A stretch of DNA of 64,000 bases, taken from contig NZ_CP177354.1 in the NCBI RefSeq assembly GCF_046844695.1, positions 3,844,001 through 3,908,000 of the forward strand. The letters are read 5' to 3'. Positions 41,714 through 51,413 of this stretch are shown in pieces. The notes under the pieces are model-generated. The model searched no databases. It was not told the origin of the DNA and saw only the letters and a list, made by a program, of their open reading frames with translations. The first letter of the stretch is position 1; each line of letters starts with the position of its first letter. Source of the stretch: Pokkaliibacter plantistimulans (lineage in GTDB: Bacteria; Pseudomonadota; Gammaproteobacteria; Pseudomonadales; Balneatricaceae). Made by a program: the position numbers and the translations under genes.

Positions 41714-44700
41714 TTAGGCACGTCGTACCTGTTCCCACAGTTTGTTCAGCCGTTTTGCAGATACAGGCTGCAATGTTCCCAGATTCTGAGCGAATAACGA
41801 AATCCGATATTCTTCCAGCATCCAGCGAAATGCTTCAAGATTGGGATCTACGATCCCCAGTTTTTCATGAGCCGACTTTCGTTCCGCGTATTGCATCCAG
41901 TACGCCTGCAGCTCCTGACTGGCAGCCATTTCCTTGCCAAGATGATTCTGAAAACGCTCCAGCCTTAGCTCAATGCCACGCATGTACAGACTCATGCGTC
42001 TCAGATAATGTAAAGGCGTTGCAGACACGAACCCTTTGTATACTAGTTTTTCAAGCTGCTGCTTAACATCCGAAAGTATCAGAGCCCAGGCCAGATTGAC
42101 CTTTCCCTGTAGGAACTTTGCTACCCGGTTTCGACTTTCCAATATGGCAGCCACCAGCTCCGCCAGCTCATTGGCAGCTGCCACAACTTGATTTCGCCCT
42201 GCATCAAGTCCTAGTTCAAAGGCCTCTCGTGTACGCGGCCAATCCTTATCGTGCAGAAATACCTGTTCAAACGCAGCATTAATAACATCATCCACCAACT
42301 CTTCCTTACGTCCTACCGCCACGAAGAACAAAGCCGATTGATTCAGTTTAGGCATATTTTTCTGTAGATACTTAACTTGCTGAGCCAAACGAAGCCGGTA
42401 GAGTCGCAACAATCCCAAACGCATGGATGCTCTGGCCAGATCAGGATGATCAAAAACTTTCACTTCAAGATGATCGCCAGCATCCTGCCAGGCAGGATAA
42501 CCTTTCAACTTTATTCCTGCCTGCTCCAGCGTAATCTCCTCTGGCAACGAGACATCCTCTGGCCAGTCAGTCAACCCCGTTCGCTCTAGCTCAGCCAAGG
42601 GCATGCGCGCCAATTGCTGCTGTACCTGCCCGGCAAACTGCTCACATAAGGCTTCAAGGTCACGCCCCATACCAAGATCTTTCCCCTTGGCATCCAGCAC
42701 ACGCAGGTTAAATAAATGATGAGCTTCAAGTGCATCTAACTGCCAGTCCTCGGCAGGCACGAGCACACCCGTCATGCGGCGTAGCTGTAGTGTTATCGCT
42801 TCGAGCAAGCTACCATCAGCAGAAGACATCGATGCCAGCATGGCATCAACAAAGTCAGGGATGGGCACGAAATTACGTCGCAACTGCTTAGGCAGCCCCT
42901 TCAGCAAGGCAATACATTTATCGCGCAACATTCCTGGCACAAGCCACTGCAAGCGCTCTGCGGGTAACTGCCGCAGCAGTGCCACTGGCACGTCCAGCGT
43001 GACGCCATCGAGCTTATGCCCCGGATCAAAATGGTAACTCAGCGGAAGCTCCATGCCCTGCCAGCGAAAAACATCAGGATATTGAGCCTCAGTTACACCT
43101 TCGGCCTGATGCCTCATCAGATAGGCTTTGGTTAAAAACAGTGCTTTAGGATCGCGCTGCTCAACACGTTTACGCCAACTCTCAAACGACGTGCCCCCAA
43201 CGACCTGTTGCCCGCCCAGTTCATCCAGCTTCTCGCGATAGAACGCGTACAGCGTTTCTTCATCGACCAGAATGTCGCGACGGCGTGACTTCGCCTCTAA
43301 TGTTTCTACCTCGTCAAGCAGCTCCCGGTTATGGCTAAAGAAAGGTGCTCGCGTATCGTAGTCGCCATTCACCAGTGCCTCGCGAACGAACAGGGTCTGG
43401 CTAACCTCACTATCTACCGTGCCAAAACTGACCCTGCGTTTGGGGACAATAATCAATCCAAACAAAGTTCGCTGCTGATAGGCAACTACCTCTGCCCGTT
43501 TACGTTCCCAGTGTGGTTCAAGATAAGCATCCTTGAGTAAGCCTTCTGCTAGCGGCTCTACCCACTCGGGCTCAATTCGGGCTGCACAACGACCGTACAG
43601 ACGGCTGGTTTCCACCAGCTCGGCAACAACAACCCAACGAGGCTTTTTCTTGAAGAGTGCAGAGCCGGGGAAAATCATAAAGCGACGATTGCGGGTGCCG
43701 TGGTAATCCCCCTCGTCCGCTTTCTGGCCGATATTCCCCAACAGCCCGGTCAGCAATGATTGATGGACCGCTTCGTAGCTTGCCGGATCCGCGTTGAGAG
43801 CCAGCCCCATCTCCTTGATCAGCAAATACAGCTGGCGATGCACATCACGCCATTCCCGCATGCGCAAATAGTTGAGGAACTGCTTGCGACAATACTGGCG
43901 CAACTGATTCTGGCTTAACTCCTGACGCTGCTCTTCATAGCCCTGCCATAACTGCACATAACTGAGGAAATCCGAGTCATCATGCTGCCACTGCCGGTGT
44001 CTTTCATCAGCAGCCTGCTGCTTCTCAGTCGGACGCTCGCGAGGATCCTGCACCGTCAAGGCACTCACAATGATCAGCACTTCGCTCAGGGAGTTACGCT
44101 CAGCTGCCGCAAGAATCATGCGCCCTAATTGTGGATCGATAGGCAGTCTGGCCAGTTGCCGCCCCAGAGCCGACAATTCACGGGTGTTATCTACCGCCCC
44201 CAGCTCTTGCAACAGGCGGAAGCCATCATTCACAAAGCGGCTGTCGGGCCGCTCAAGGAAGGGGAACGCTTCGATATCACCGAGCTTGAGAGACAACATC
44301 TGCAGAATGACGGACGCCAGATTGGTCCTCAGAATTTCTGCATCGGTAAACAGGGGCCGCGAAATAAAATCCTCTTCGCTATACAGTCTGATACAGACGC
44401 CGGGGCCAAGACGCCCACAACGCCCTTTTCGCTGATTGGCGCTCGCCTGGGAAATGGGCTCAATCGGCAGGCGTTGTACTTTAGATCGATAGCTATAACG
44501 ACTGATGCGCGCGACACCGGTATCAATCACATAGCGAATACCCGGCACTGTTAACGAGGTTTCAGCCACGTTAGTGGAAAGGACAATACGCCTGCCACGC
44601 CCCGAAGGATGAAATATTTTTTGCTGTTCCGCGTTAGAGAGACGCGCATAGAGAGGCAGTACTTCAGTGTCACGCAGATTAGCCTTGCGCAGCACTTCAG

Positions 44701-45649
44701 CCGCTTCGCGTATTTCTCGCTCCCCACTGAGAAATACCAGCACATCACCTAGCGGCAAGCGTTGCTGACGCTCGTACTCCGCCAGCTCTCCCACCGCCTC
44801 CAATACACCTTCGTATTGCGTCAGATCACGATCACCGGCCTCTTCATCATCGTCAGACCAGCCCACCAGCGGACGGTAACGCACTTCGACCGGGTAAGTT
44901 CGACCAGAGACTTCAAGCACAGGGCAATTATCAAAGTGCTGGGAAAAGCGTTGCAAATCGATGGTTGCGGAGGTGATGATGATTTTCAGGTCAGGGCGCT
45001 TCGGCAGAATTCTGCGCAGGTAACCAAGCAGGAAGTCGATATTGAGACTCCGCTCATGTGCCTCATCGATAATCAGCGTATCGTATTGTTCCAACAGTGG
45101 ATCATGCTGAGTCTCTGCCAGCAGTATGCCATCGGTCATGAGTTTGATACGGGTGCTGGCGACCGACTCATCGGTGAAGCGAACCTGATACCCCACCATC
45201 TCACCAAGCGGCACGGACAGTTCTTCTGCCACTCGCGCAGCCACTGCACGCGCGGCCAACCGTCTTGGCTGAGTGTGGCCGATGCGACCACGGGCACCAC
45301 GACCCAACTCAAGACACAGCTTGGGCAACTGGGTGGTTTTACCTGAGCCCGTTTCGCCTGCAATGACGACTACCTGATGACCATCAATCAATCTCAGTAT
45401 TTCGTCACGCTTCTGGCAAATAGGTAGTTGCTCGTCGTAGTTGAAAACTACGCGTTGTTCCAGGCGGGAAGCGACGGTAGCCGCAGAATTATCAGCCAAC
45501 GTCTCGAAGCGTCCTAGCAGCTTGTCAAACGGCCGCTGCTCTTTCTGAGCTTTGCGAATAGCACCCAATATTCGTCGCAATTGACGCGCATCAGCTAGCG
45601 TACAATGTGCGAGACGGTCGTACAGCTCATTAAATGATAGGTTTTCCAC
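41714..45649 (-). CDS. hrpA: ATP-dependent RNA helicase HrpA
   Basis: 1311 residues, the size of E. coli HrpA (about 1300). Walker A is GETGSGKTTQLPK near residue 98, DEAH is in LIIDEAHERSLN, and SAT, LSTNVAETSLTVPG and QRKGRCGRLGPG complete the DEAH/RHA core. The C-terminal 600 residues are the HrpA-specific DUF3418-type region. HrpA resolves stalled or collided ribosomes and processes some mRNAs. The start is probably GTG 45649, though no clear ribosome site precedes it. It lies downstream of cobT on the same strand. Confidence 0.95.
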   Translation of the reverse strand: MENLSFNELYDRLAHCTLADARQLRRILGAIRKAQKEQRPFDKLLGRFETLADNSAATVASRLEQRVVFNYDEQLPICQKRDEILRLIDGHQVVVIAGETGSGKTTQLPKLCLELGRGARGRIGHTQPRRLAARAVAARVAEELSVPLGEMVGYQVRFTDESVASTRIKLMTDGILLAETQHDPLLEQYDTLIIDEAHERSLNIDFLLGYLRRILPKRPDLKIIITSATIDLQRFSQHFDNCPVLEVSGRTYPVEVRYRPLVGWSDDDEEAGDRDLTQYEGVLEAVGELAEYERQQRLPLGDVLVFLSGEREIREAAEVLRKANLRDTEVLPLYARLSNAEQQKIFHPSGRGRRIVLSTNVAETSLTVPGIRYVIDTGVARISRYSYRSKVQRLPIEPISQASANQRKGRCGRLGPGVCIRLYSEEDFISRPLFTDAEILRTNLASVILQMLSLKLGDIEAFPFLERPDSRFVNDGFRLLQELGAVDNTRELSALGRQLARLPIDPQLGRMILAAAERNSLSEVLIIVSALTVQDPRERPTEKQQAADERHRQWQHDDSDFLSYVQLWQGYEEQRQELSQNQLRQYCRKQFLNYLRMREWRDVHRQLYLLIKEMGLALNADPASYEAVHQSLLTGLLGNIGQKADEGDYHGTRNRRFMIFPGSALFKKKPRWVVVAELVETSRLYGRCAARIEPEWVEPLAEGLLKDAYLEPHWERKRAEVVAYQQRTLFGLIIVPKRRVSFGTVDSEVSQTLFVREALVNGDYDTRAPFFSHNRELLDEVETLEAKSRRRDILVDEETLYAFYREKLDELGGQQVVGGTSFESWRKRVEQRDPKALFLTKAYLMRHQAEGVTEAQYPDVFRWQGMELPLSYHFDPGHKLDGVTLDVPVALLRQLPAERLQWLVPGMLRDKCIALLKGLPKQLRRNFVPIPDFVDAMLASMSSADGSLLEAITLQLRRMTGVLVPAEDWQLDALEAHHLFNLRVLDAKGKDLGMGRDLEALCEQFAGQVQQQLARMPLAELERTGLTDWPEDVSLPEEITLEQAGIKLKGYPAWQDAGDHLEVKVFDHPDLARASMRLGLLRLYRLRLAQQVKYLQKNMPKLNQSALFFVAVGRKEELVDDVINAAFEQVFLHDKDWPRTREAFELGLDAGRNQVVAAANELAELVAAILESRNRVAKFLQGKVNLAWALILSDVKQQLEKLVYKGFVSATPLHYLRRMSLYMRGIELRLERFQNHLGKEMAASQELQAYWMQYAERKSAHEKLGIVDPNLEAFRWMLEEYRISLFAQNLGTLQPVSAKRLNKLWEQVRRA

Positions 45650-45748
45650 TGCAGATCTGTATCCTAACCTGTCGATTTGGGCTGGGCATTATAGGCGAGA
45701 GCCTACGGCTATGCAGCTTTAGGCTCCGAGCGCAAATTAAAGAACCCG

Positions 45749-46804
45749 CTACTCAGCCCAATCCCACTCCATTTCTTCCACTGTGGCCATGTCGTTGTGT
45801 AACAGACAGGCCTGGCGCAGTACCCCAAGAGCAATTGCCGCTCCACTACCCTCGCCCAGGCGAATATTGAGATTGAGTAAAGGTCTGGCCGCCATCGCAG
45901 CAAGAAGGGGCTCGTGTGCTGGTTCGGCAGAGACATGACTGAAGATTAGCCATTGTCTGACAGCGGGCTGAGTGCGGACGGCCAGCAAGGCAGCTGCACT
46001 ACCCACCACACCATCTACCATGGCAGGAAGACCTAACTGAGCACAACGGATAAAGCCTCCGACTTGAGCCGCTATTTCCAATCCACCCAGACTTTGCAGC
46101 ACTTTCAACGGGGGAGTGGCAGATGTTATCTGATGGTACCTGAGCGCCTCAGCGACACGGGCCACCTTCAACGCCAGCACATCCTCATCCAGTCCGCTGC
46201 CGGCACCACAAACCTGCTCAGCTTTCAAACCCAGACAGGCAGCGGTCAGGGCTGCTGCCGAAGACGTTGCGCCACTACCGATGTCCCCCGCCAACCACAA
46301 ACGACAGCCGGACTCCCATGCAGCATCCACGCGATCTCGGCCAATCGCCATTGCCTTGAAGCATTCATCTTCCTGCATTGCCACCTGATCAACGAAACTG
46401 GCCGTACCCTGCCTGACAACTCGATTCAACACACCCTGCATAGGCTCAAGCTGACCACGCGCCCCGACGTTTACCAGCTCAAATCGAGCCCCCTGCGTCC
46501 GAGCAAGGATGCTGATCGCCGCACCACCACGTGAAAATATGCGGATACGCTCTCTGGTAAGCTTCTCATGGGAGGAAGAAATACCCTCATCAATGACACC
46601 GTGATCGGCCGCAAAGACAGTGATATGAACAGGATCGATTGCAGGCCTGGCTGTGGACTGCATTGCCGCCAGCAACACTGCCACTTTTTCAAGCTCTCCC
46701 AGGCTTCCCAGGGGCTTGGCCAGGCAGGCCTGCCGCGCCTCAGCCTGTTGCCTGAAGATCTGCTTGAGAGATTTGCTCGCCTGCTCAAACCAGTAATCAG
46801 TCAC
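45749..46804 (-). CDS. cobT: Nicotinate-nucleotide--dimethylbenzimidazole phosphoribosyltransferase
   Basis: 351 residues, typical length. It makes alpha-ribazole phosphate for the lower ligand of cobalamin. Signatures are KPLGSLGELEKVAVLLAA, VFAADHGVIDEGISS, FSRGGAAISILAR, AGDIGSGATSSAAA and the C-terminal RLGEGSGAAIALG with the catalytic Glu. GTG 46804 is chosen because GAGGAG lies five to six bases upstream; an ATG at 46882 adds an atypical extension. No other cob genes are here. A pair of metal-uptake-like genes is divergent from it. Confidence 0.95.
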   Translation of the reverse strand: MTDYWFEQASKSLKQIFRQQAEARQACLAKPLGSLGELEKVAVLLAAMQSTARPAIDPVHITVFAADHGVIDEGISSSHEKLTRERIRIFSRGGAAISILARTQGARFELVNVGARGQLEPMQGVLNRVVRQGTASFVDQVAMQEDECFKAMAIGRDRVDAAWESGCRLWLAGDIGSGATSSAAALTAACLGLKAEQVCGAGSGLDEDVLALKVARVAEALRYHQITSATPPLKVLQSLGGLEIAAQVGGFIRCAQLGLPAMVDGVVGSAAALLAVRTQPAVRQWLIFSHVSAEPAHEPLLAAMAARPLLNLNIRLGEGSGAAIALGVLRQACLLHNDMATVEEMEWDWAE

Positions 46805-46973
46805 TTTCGCTCCTCTGGCCTTGGGGCCGACATCTTTTGTGAAGGTGGTATAAAAAGTGTTCAAGGTTATAAGTAATGCCATTTAGGGAGTCCAGCGATT
46901 AATCCACTTGCCCCTTGACCATGACAAGCCCTATTCCTACCATCTGCGGCATGCTTACCAAGGACGCCAGCCG

Positions 46974-47786
46974 ATGAATGCACTGCTCTGCAGCTTAGGA
47001 GTATCCAAGCGCCTCATACAATGGGGGGCAGGAGTTGCAGCTGGCATGGTGTTTTCAGTATCGGCACAGGCACAGTTTCAAGAGATCATCCCTGATCAAG
47101 CAATATTACAGGACGTACTGCAACGTCATCTGCACCTGGACATTCGCTTCACTCATCCGATGGACATGGGCCCGGTGCTACCTATGGATTACCCGGAGGA
47201 AGTCGGCGTTATTGCCAATGGTCGTCGAACCATACTGACGGACAAGTTACAGACAAATACGGAAGACGGAGCGCAAACTTTCGGCCTGGACTATGAAGTC
47301 AAAGCACCGGGTGATCATATCTTTTATATAGTGCCGGCCCCTTACTGGGATCCGTCCGAACAGAAAATGATCAGCCAGTATGCAAAGGTCATTGTAGACG
47401 CCTACGGTGCCGGTAATGGCTGGGACGTACTGGTCGGCATGCCGATGGAGATTCAGCCCCTGAGCCGCCCTTACGCACTATGGGCTGGCAATGTATTTCA
47501 AGGCGTCGTCCTGCGTCATGGAGAGCCAGTCCCCTATGCTGAACTGTCGGTAGCCTACCACAACGATGGTAGCGTAATTCCGCCTGCAGATTCTTATTCA
47601 GAACAAATCATCAGGGCAGACATCAACGGCACATTCACCTATGGTATACCGAAGGCAGGCTGGTGGGGGTTTGCCGCCGCTGCCATGGCCAACGACCCCC
47701 TTAAAAATCCAGAGGGTGAAGCCGTTAACCACGAAGAAACTGGCGTGATCTGGGTTCACGCGCTCGACATTCACAAGGCCCATTGA
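46974..47786 (+). CDS. Periplasmic DUF4198 protein, NikK-like metal-uptake component
   Basis: 270 residues. The signal peptide ends AQA near residue 36. The mature part is DUF4198-like: it has IRFTHPMDMGPVLPMDYPE, DYEVKAPGDHIFYIVPAPYWDPSE and PYAELSVAYHNDGSVIPP, with a carboxypeptidase-regulatory-like region near the end (ADINGTFTYGIPKAGWWGF). DUF4198 proteins are known as accessory periplasmic parts of ECF-type nickel and cobalt uptake systems. ATG 46974 has AAGGA upstream. It overlaps or abuts the next gene and is divergent from cobT, so cobalt supply for B12 is a reasonable inference. Confidence 0.75.
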   Translation: MNALLCSLGVSKRLIQWGAGVAAGMVFSVSAQAQFQEIIPDQAILQDVLQRHLHLDIRFTHPMDMGPVLPMDYPEEVGVIANGRRTILTDKLQTNTEDGAQTFGLDYEVKAPGDHIFYIVPAPYWDPSEQKMISQYAKVIVDAYGAGNGWDVLVGMPMEIQPLSRPYALWAGNVFQGVVLRHGEPVPYAELSVAYHNDGSVIPPADSYSEQIIRADINGTFTYGIPKAGWWGFAAAAMANDPLKNPEGEAVNHEETGVIWVHALDIHKAH

Positions 47787-47794
47787 TCAAACCT

Positions 47795-48328
47795 ATGCGC
47801 AAACTGTTTTCCAAGCTGCCCTCCCTTTGCCTTCTGGGCATACTGTGCTCGTTCAGCAGCTCAGTATTTGCGCACAAATTAAAGCTGTTCCTCTCCGTTG
47901 AGGGCCGTTATGTTTCCGGGCAAACCTACTTCATAAATGACGGCCCCGCTCCTGGCACCACTATCAAACTACTGGATGCACAAAACAGAACCATTACCCA
48001 GATCCTGTCTGACGCGGATGGCTATTTTCGCCTGCCACTTCCTGAACGAGGCGAAGTGATGGTTGAAGCCGATGCAGGGGCTGGACATTCCGATCATGTA
48101 CATCTCACGCCACAACCGGCTGTCAGCCAGACAGCCGCCATTGATGATGATATGAGCCCCTCACAGCGACTGGACTTTGGCATCATCCAACATCAGCTCG
48201 ACAACCTGCACGAACAGCTGCAACAGCATGATCAGCGTACCCGTCTGTTCGATATCTTTGGTGGCCTGGGCTACATTCTGGCGATCTTGTTTGGCTTACT
48301 GCTCTGGCGCCATCACAACCGCCGATAG
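47795..48328 (+). CDS. NikL-like periplasmic/membrane protein
   Basis: 177 residues from ATG 47795; an in-frame TTG at 47783 overlapping the previous stop codon is an alternative. The signal peptide ends VFA, giving mature AHKLKLFLSVEG or HKLK at the N-terminus. Then comes a carboxypeptidase-regulatory-like beta domain (LSDADGYFRLPLPERG), a His-containing segment AGHSDHVHL, a coiled region (LDNLHEQLQQHDQ) and a C-terminal membrane helix (FGGLGYILAILFGLLLW) with a basic end. This layout matches NikL, the partner of NikK in some nickel/cobalt ECF systems. The CbiM/NikM, Q and O subunits are absent from the window. Confidence 0.7.
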   Translation: MRKLFSKLPSLCLLGILCSFSSSVFAHKLKLFLSVEGRYVSGQTYFINDGPAPGTTIKLLDAQNRTITQILSDADGYFRLPLPERGEVMVEADAGAGHSDHVHLTPQPAVSQTAAIDDDMSPSQRLDFGIIQHQLDNLHEQLQQHDQRTRLFDIFGGLGYILAILFGLLLWRHHNRR

Positions 48329-48474
48329 TCCATACAGGCATATTGCATTTCTAGTTTGATGACCTACACTGCGCGGATGCTGTCTGGTACCTCCCATCGT
48401 CTGCTCTGCCGTAGAAACGACATCATCCACTGTTAAAAAAGCACTCCCCCACTATGGTGTTGAGGAAACAGACC

Positions 48475-48942
48475 ATGACTCAGAGCAATACGCTGGGATG
48501 GTATGAATGGGTTTCGTTACCCGAACTCGGACTGCCTGCGATTAAAGCGAAGGTGGACACCGGGGCACGCACTTCCTGCCTGCACACCTACAGGGTAGAG
48601 CCATTTAATCGTGATGGAGAACCCTGGATTCGGTTCCATGTTCATCCCTTACAGCACAACAGTGACACTTCTATCTGCTGCGAAGCCAAGGTCAAGGAGC
48701 AGCGTCAGGTAAGGGATTCTGGAGGGCATACCACATTAAGGTATGTCATCGAGACAACCATTAGCCTCGGTACGCTGCTTCATCAGGTTGAAATCACCCT
48801 GACGGCACGCGATGACATGCAATTCCGCATGCTGCTTGGGCGTACATCCATACCCAGGGGCTGCGTGGTGGACCCACATCGTTCACGACTGATGTCTGGC
48901 AAACCTGCCAGCAAAAAGAAATCCAAGAAGGCCGAATCATGA
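48475..48942 (+). CDS. rimB: RimB-like retropepsin-type aspartic protease
   Basis: 155 residues, single domain. The active-site motif is KAKVDTGARTSCLH near residue 30, followed by strands VHPLQHNSD and FRMLLGRTSIPRGCVVDP; the tail is Lys-rich. RimB in Pseudomonas trims glutamate chains added by RimK. GAGGA lies eight bases before ATG 48475; the frame extended to 48454 lacks this. The last four bases overlap rimK (ATGA), so they are translationally coupled. Confidence 0.87.
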   Translation: MTQSNTLGWYEWVSLPELGLPAIKAKVDTGARTSCLHTYRVEPFNRDGEPWIRFHVHPLQHNSDTSICCEAKVKEQRQVRDSGGHTTLRYVIETTISLGTLLHQVEITLTARDDMQFRMLLGRTSIPRGCVVDPHRSRLMSGKPASKKKSKKAES

Positions 48943-49844
48943 AGATTGCCATCCTTTCCCGTAACCCGGGACTTTACTCTACCAAACGCCTTCTGGAAGC
49001 TGCCGAGCAACGTGGACACGAAGCGCGTGTGATCGATACCCTCCGTTGTTATATGAACATCTCCAGCAATGCACCCAGCATTCACTATATGGGTGAAGAT
49101 CTGAATGACTATGATGCAGTAATTCCACGTATCGGAGCATCAGTGACGTTTTATGGCACTGCGGTACTTCGCCAGTTTGAAATGATGGGCGTCTATCCTC
49201 TCAACGAGTCTGTTGGCATTTCTCGCTCTCGCGACAAACTTCGCTCACTTCAACTGTTGTCACGCAAAGGCGTTGGCCTGCCTGTAACCGGCTTTGCCCA
49301 TTCTCCCGATGACATCCCTGACCTGATCGACATGGTCGGTGGCGCTCCCCTTGTCATCAAGCTACTTGAGGGCACTCAGGGCATAGGAGTAGTGCTTGCA
49401 GAAACCCGTAAGGCCGCAGAAAGTGTCATCGAAGCTTTTATGGGGCTGGATGCCAACATTATGGTGCAGGAATTCATCAAGGAAGCCGGAGGGGCAGATA
49501 TCCGCTGTTTCGTAGTGGGTGGACGAGTTGTGGCAGCCATGAAACGTCAAGCTCAGCCTGGCGAGTTCCGCTCCAATCTTCACCGAGGCGGTTCTGCTTC
49601 TCTTGTTCGGTTGACCAGAGAGGAACGCGAGACGGCAGTAAATGCGGCACGCATCATGGGATTGAATGTGTGTGGCGTTGATATTCTTCGAGCAGAAAGA
49701 GGCCCGTTGGTTATGGAGGTCAACTCCTCACCCGGCCTGCAAGGAATAGAAGCAGCCACGGGCAAAGATGTTGCGGCAATGATCATTGAGTTTATTGAAA
49801 AACAAGCCAAGCCCAATCGCACTCGCACCAGAGGCCGCGGTTGA
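48939..49844 (+). CDS. rimK: RimK: ribosomal protein S6 glutamate ligase
   Basis: 301 residues, standard RimK length. It is an ATP-grasp ligase that adds glutamates to the C-terminus of ribosomal protein S6. Motifs are DAVIPRIGASVTFYG, PLVIKLLEGTQGIGVVLAET, MVQEFIKEAGGADIRCFVVGG and LVMEVNSSPGLQGIEAATG. In Pseudomonas the RimA-RimB-RimK set links c-di-GMP to ribosome modification; RimA is not seen here. The gene overlaps rimB by four bases. Confidence 0.95.
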   Translation: MKIAILSRNPGLYSTKRLLEAAEQRGHEARVIDTLRCYMNISSNAPSIHYMGEDLNDYDAVIPRIGASVTFYGTAVLRQFEMMGVYPLNESVGISRSRDKLRSLQLLSRKGVGLPVTGFAHSPDDIPDLIDMVGGAPLVIKLLEGTQGIGVVLAETRKAAESVIEAFMGLDANIMVQEFIKEAGGADIRCFVVGGRVVAAMKRQAQPGEFRSNLHRGGSASLVRLTREERETAVNAARIMGLNVCGVDILRAERGPLVMEVNSSPGLQGIEAATGKDVAAMIIEFIEKQAKPNRTRTRGRG

Positions 49845-49885
49845 GATTCCTTTCCAAAAGTGAAACTAAAATTCCAGCTAACAAT

Positions 49886-49915
49886 ATCCTGCCTGACCTG
49901 ATGGTCAGGCAGGAT
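49886..49915. terminator. Hairpin terminator between rimK and mscS
   Basis: A perfect 13-bp stem ATCCTGCCTGACC/GGTCAGGCAGGAT with loop TGAT, between two convergent genes. The T-tract is weak on both sides. Confidence 0.65.
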
Positions 49916-49929
49916 TGAACAGATTGGCC

Positions 49930-50799
49930 TTATGCCTGGTTCTCAACCTTGTCTGAAGAAGCAAATGCCACCGCAGGTTCAGTGAATCCACCCTCAATGT
50001 GGATAGTTCGCTGCGGGAAGGGAATTTCAATATTTTCCTCATCAAACAGCGTTTTAATACGCTCATTGAGTGCAAAATAGACATCCCAATAGTCGCTACT
50101 TTTTACCCATGGACGCACCACAAAGTTCACAGAGTTATCTGCCAGAGCGGCGACGCCAATCACAGGAGCGGGCGCAGGCAGAATACGGCTCTCTTCAGCC
50201 AAAATACGCTCCAGAACCTTACGGACATGGGCCAGATTCGAGCTGTACCCCACCCCCACTGTCATATCGATACGACGCTCGGTTTTGGTTGAGAAGTTAG
50301 TAAGCGTATTCTGCAGCAAGTTGGAGTTTGGCATCACCACATGCTGGTTATTTGATGTCTTGAGCTCGGTATACAGCAGGCCTATATGCTCAACTGTCCC
50401 CGCAGTACCCGCACAATCGATAAAATCACCAATGCGGAAAGGGCGAAAAGCGGTTAACAAGATACCTGCGGCGATATTAGACAAGGAGTCCTTCAGTGCT
50501 AGGCCTACAGCCAAACCTGCAGCACCCACGACAGCTATCAAAGACGTTGTTTGAATACCCAGCTGTGTCAGTGTGATAATAACGGTCAAAATGACCAGCA
50601 CGGCATGAGTCAGTGTGCGCACAAAAGAGGCCAAAGTGGGGTCCATCTGCGCTTTGACTAACAAACCCAATACGACACTGCTAATTCTTCTGCTCAGCCA
50701 CCACCCAAGAATAAAGACTAATAAGGCGGAAATTAGTCTGGGCCCCCAGGTCAGGATAATTGTCTCCACATATTGACTATCGAATGCAAAATTTTCCAT
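49930..50799 (-). CDS. mscS: Small-conductance mechanosensitive channel (MscS family)
   Basis: 289 residues, close to E. coli MscS (286). Three N-terminal membrane helices include the pore helix VVGAAGLAVGLALKDSLSNIAAGI with Gly/Ala packing; then comes the beta domain (FRPFRIGDFID, VVMPNSNLLQNTLTNFS) and the C-terminal alpha/beta region (DENIEIPFPQRTIHI). The channel opens under membrane tension and releases solutes in hypo-osmotic shock. AGGAG lies seven bases before the ATG. The gene stands alone. Confidence 0.93.
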   Translation of the reverse strand: MENFAFDSQYVETIILTWGPRLISALLVFILGWWLSRRISSVVLGLLVKAQMDPTLASFVRTLTHAVLVILTVIITLTQLGIQTTSLIAVVGAAGLAVGLALKDSLSNIAAGILLTAFRPFRIGDFIDCAGTAGTVEHIGLLYTELKTSNNQHVVMPNSNLLQNTLTNFSTKTERRIDMTVGVGYSSNLAHVRKVLERILAEESRILPAPAPVIGVAALADNSVNFVVRPWVKSSDYWDVYFALNERIKTLFDEENIEIPFPQRTIHIEGGFTEPAVAFASSDKVENQA

Positions 50800-50893
50800 A
50801 TTTACTCCTGAATTGATATTGGATTGTCACATCCAATCAATGACACCATTGGAGTATAATCGACTTTTTTGATCGATTCAGAGGAAAACTGTT

Positions 50894-51403
50894 GTGCTAC
50901 AAGTATTTGCCGGTCTTTGGGGCATTGCAGGGGTTTCACTGTTGCTGCTGTCGGCAATAGGTCGTCTGTTGCCTCTGAGTCTGTCTGCCTTTGACATGCC
51001 ACTGTCCTGGCAGCATTGGATAACCTTTTGGTTTTTTCTAATCTTCATGCTTTACAACGAAGGCTATCGTGGCTTTCAAAAAGCGTTCTCTCCGCGCACC
51101 GCAGCACGTGCACGCTATCTCAGTCGATCAGCTACTCCAGCACAAGCCATTTTTGCTCCCTTTTTCTGCATGGGTTATTTCCACACTACGCGAAAAAGAC
51201 AGATCATCTCGATCAGCATTACCTGCACCGTTATTCTCCTGATTATTCTGTTCCATTTTCTGCCCCAGCCTTGGCGTGGCATCTTGGATGGAGGCGTTGT
51301 TGCTGGTCTAATATGGGGCATACTTTCTTTTTGGCACTGCTGCTGGAATGCATGGTTTAATGTGGATTTTTCTCATTCTGCTGAATTACCACAGCATTCC
51401 TGA
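50894..51403 (+). CDS. Small multi-pass membrane protein
   Basis: 169 residues with about four hydrophobic helices (VFAGLWGIAGVSLLLLSA, WITFWFFLIFMLYNEGY, ISITCTVILLIILFHFL, GGVVAGLIWGILSFWHC). GTG 50894 has AGAGGA eight bases upstream. YNEGYRGFQKAFSPRTAARARYL in the first loop is conserved-looking and basic. The gene is divergent from mscS and ends at a strong terminator. I do not recognise the family; no function is claimed. Confidence 0.7.
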   Translation: MLQVFAGLWGIAGVSLLLLSAIGRLLPLSLSAFDMPLSWQHWITFWFFLIFMLYNEGYRGFQKAFSPRTAARARYLSRSATPAQAIFAPFFCMGYFHTTRKRQIISISITCTVILLIILFHFLPQPWRGILDGGVVAGLIWGILSFWHCCWNAWFNVDFSHSAELPQHS

Positions 51404-51413
51404 TAGAAAAATA

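Noticed and set aside
46805..46973. Cobalamin riboswitch between cobT and the DUF4198 gene
   Set aside because: The B12-box pattern and the long paired leader are not seen on either strand, and the gap of 169 bases is too short to hold a full riboswitch plus promoters.
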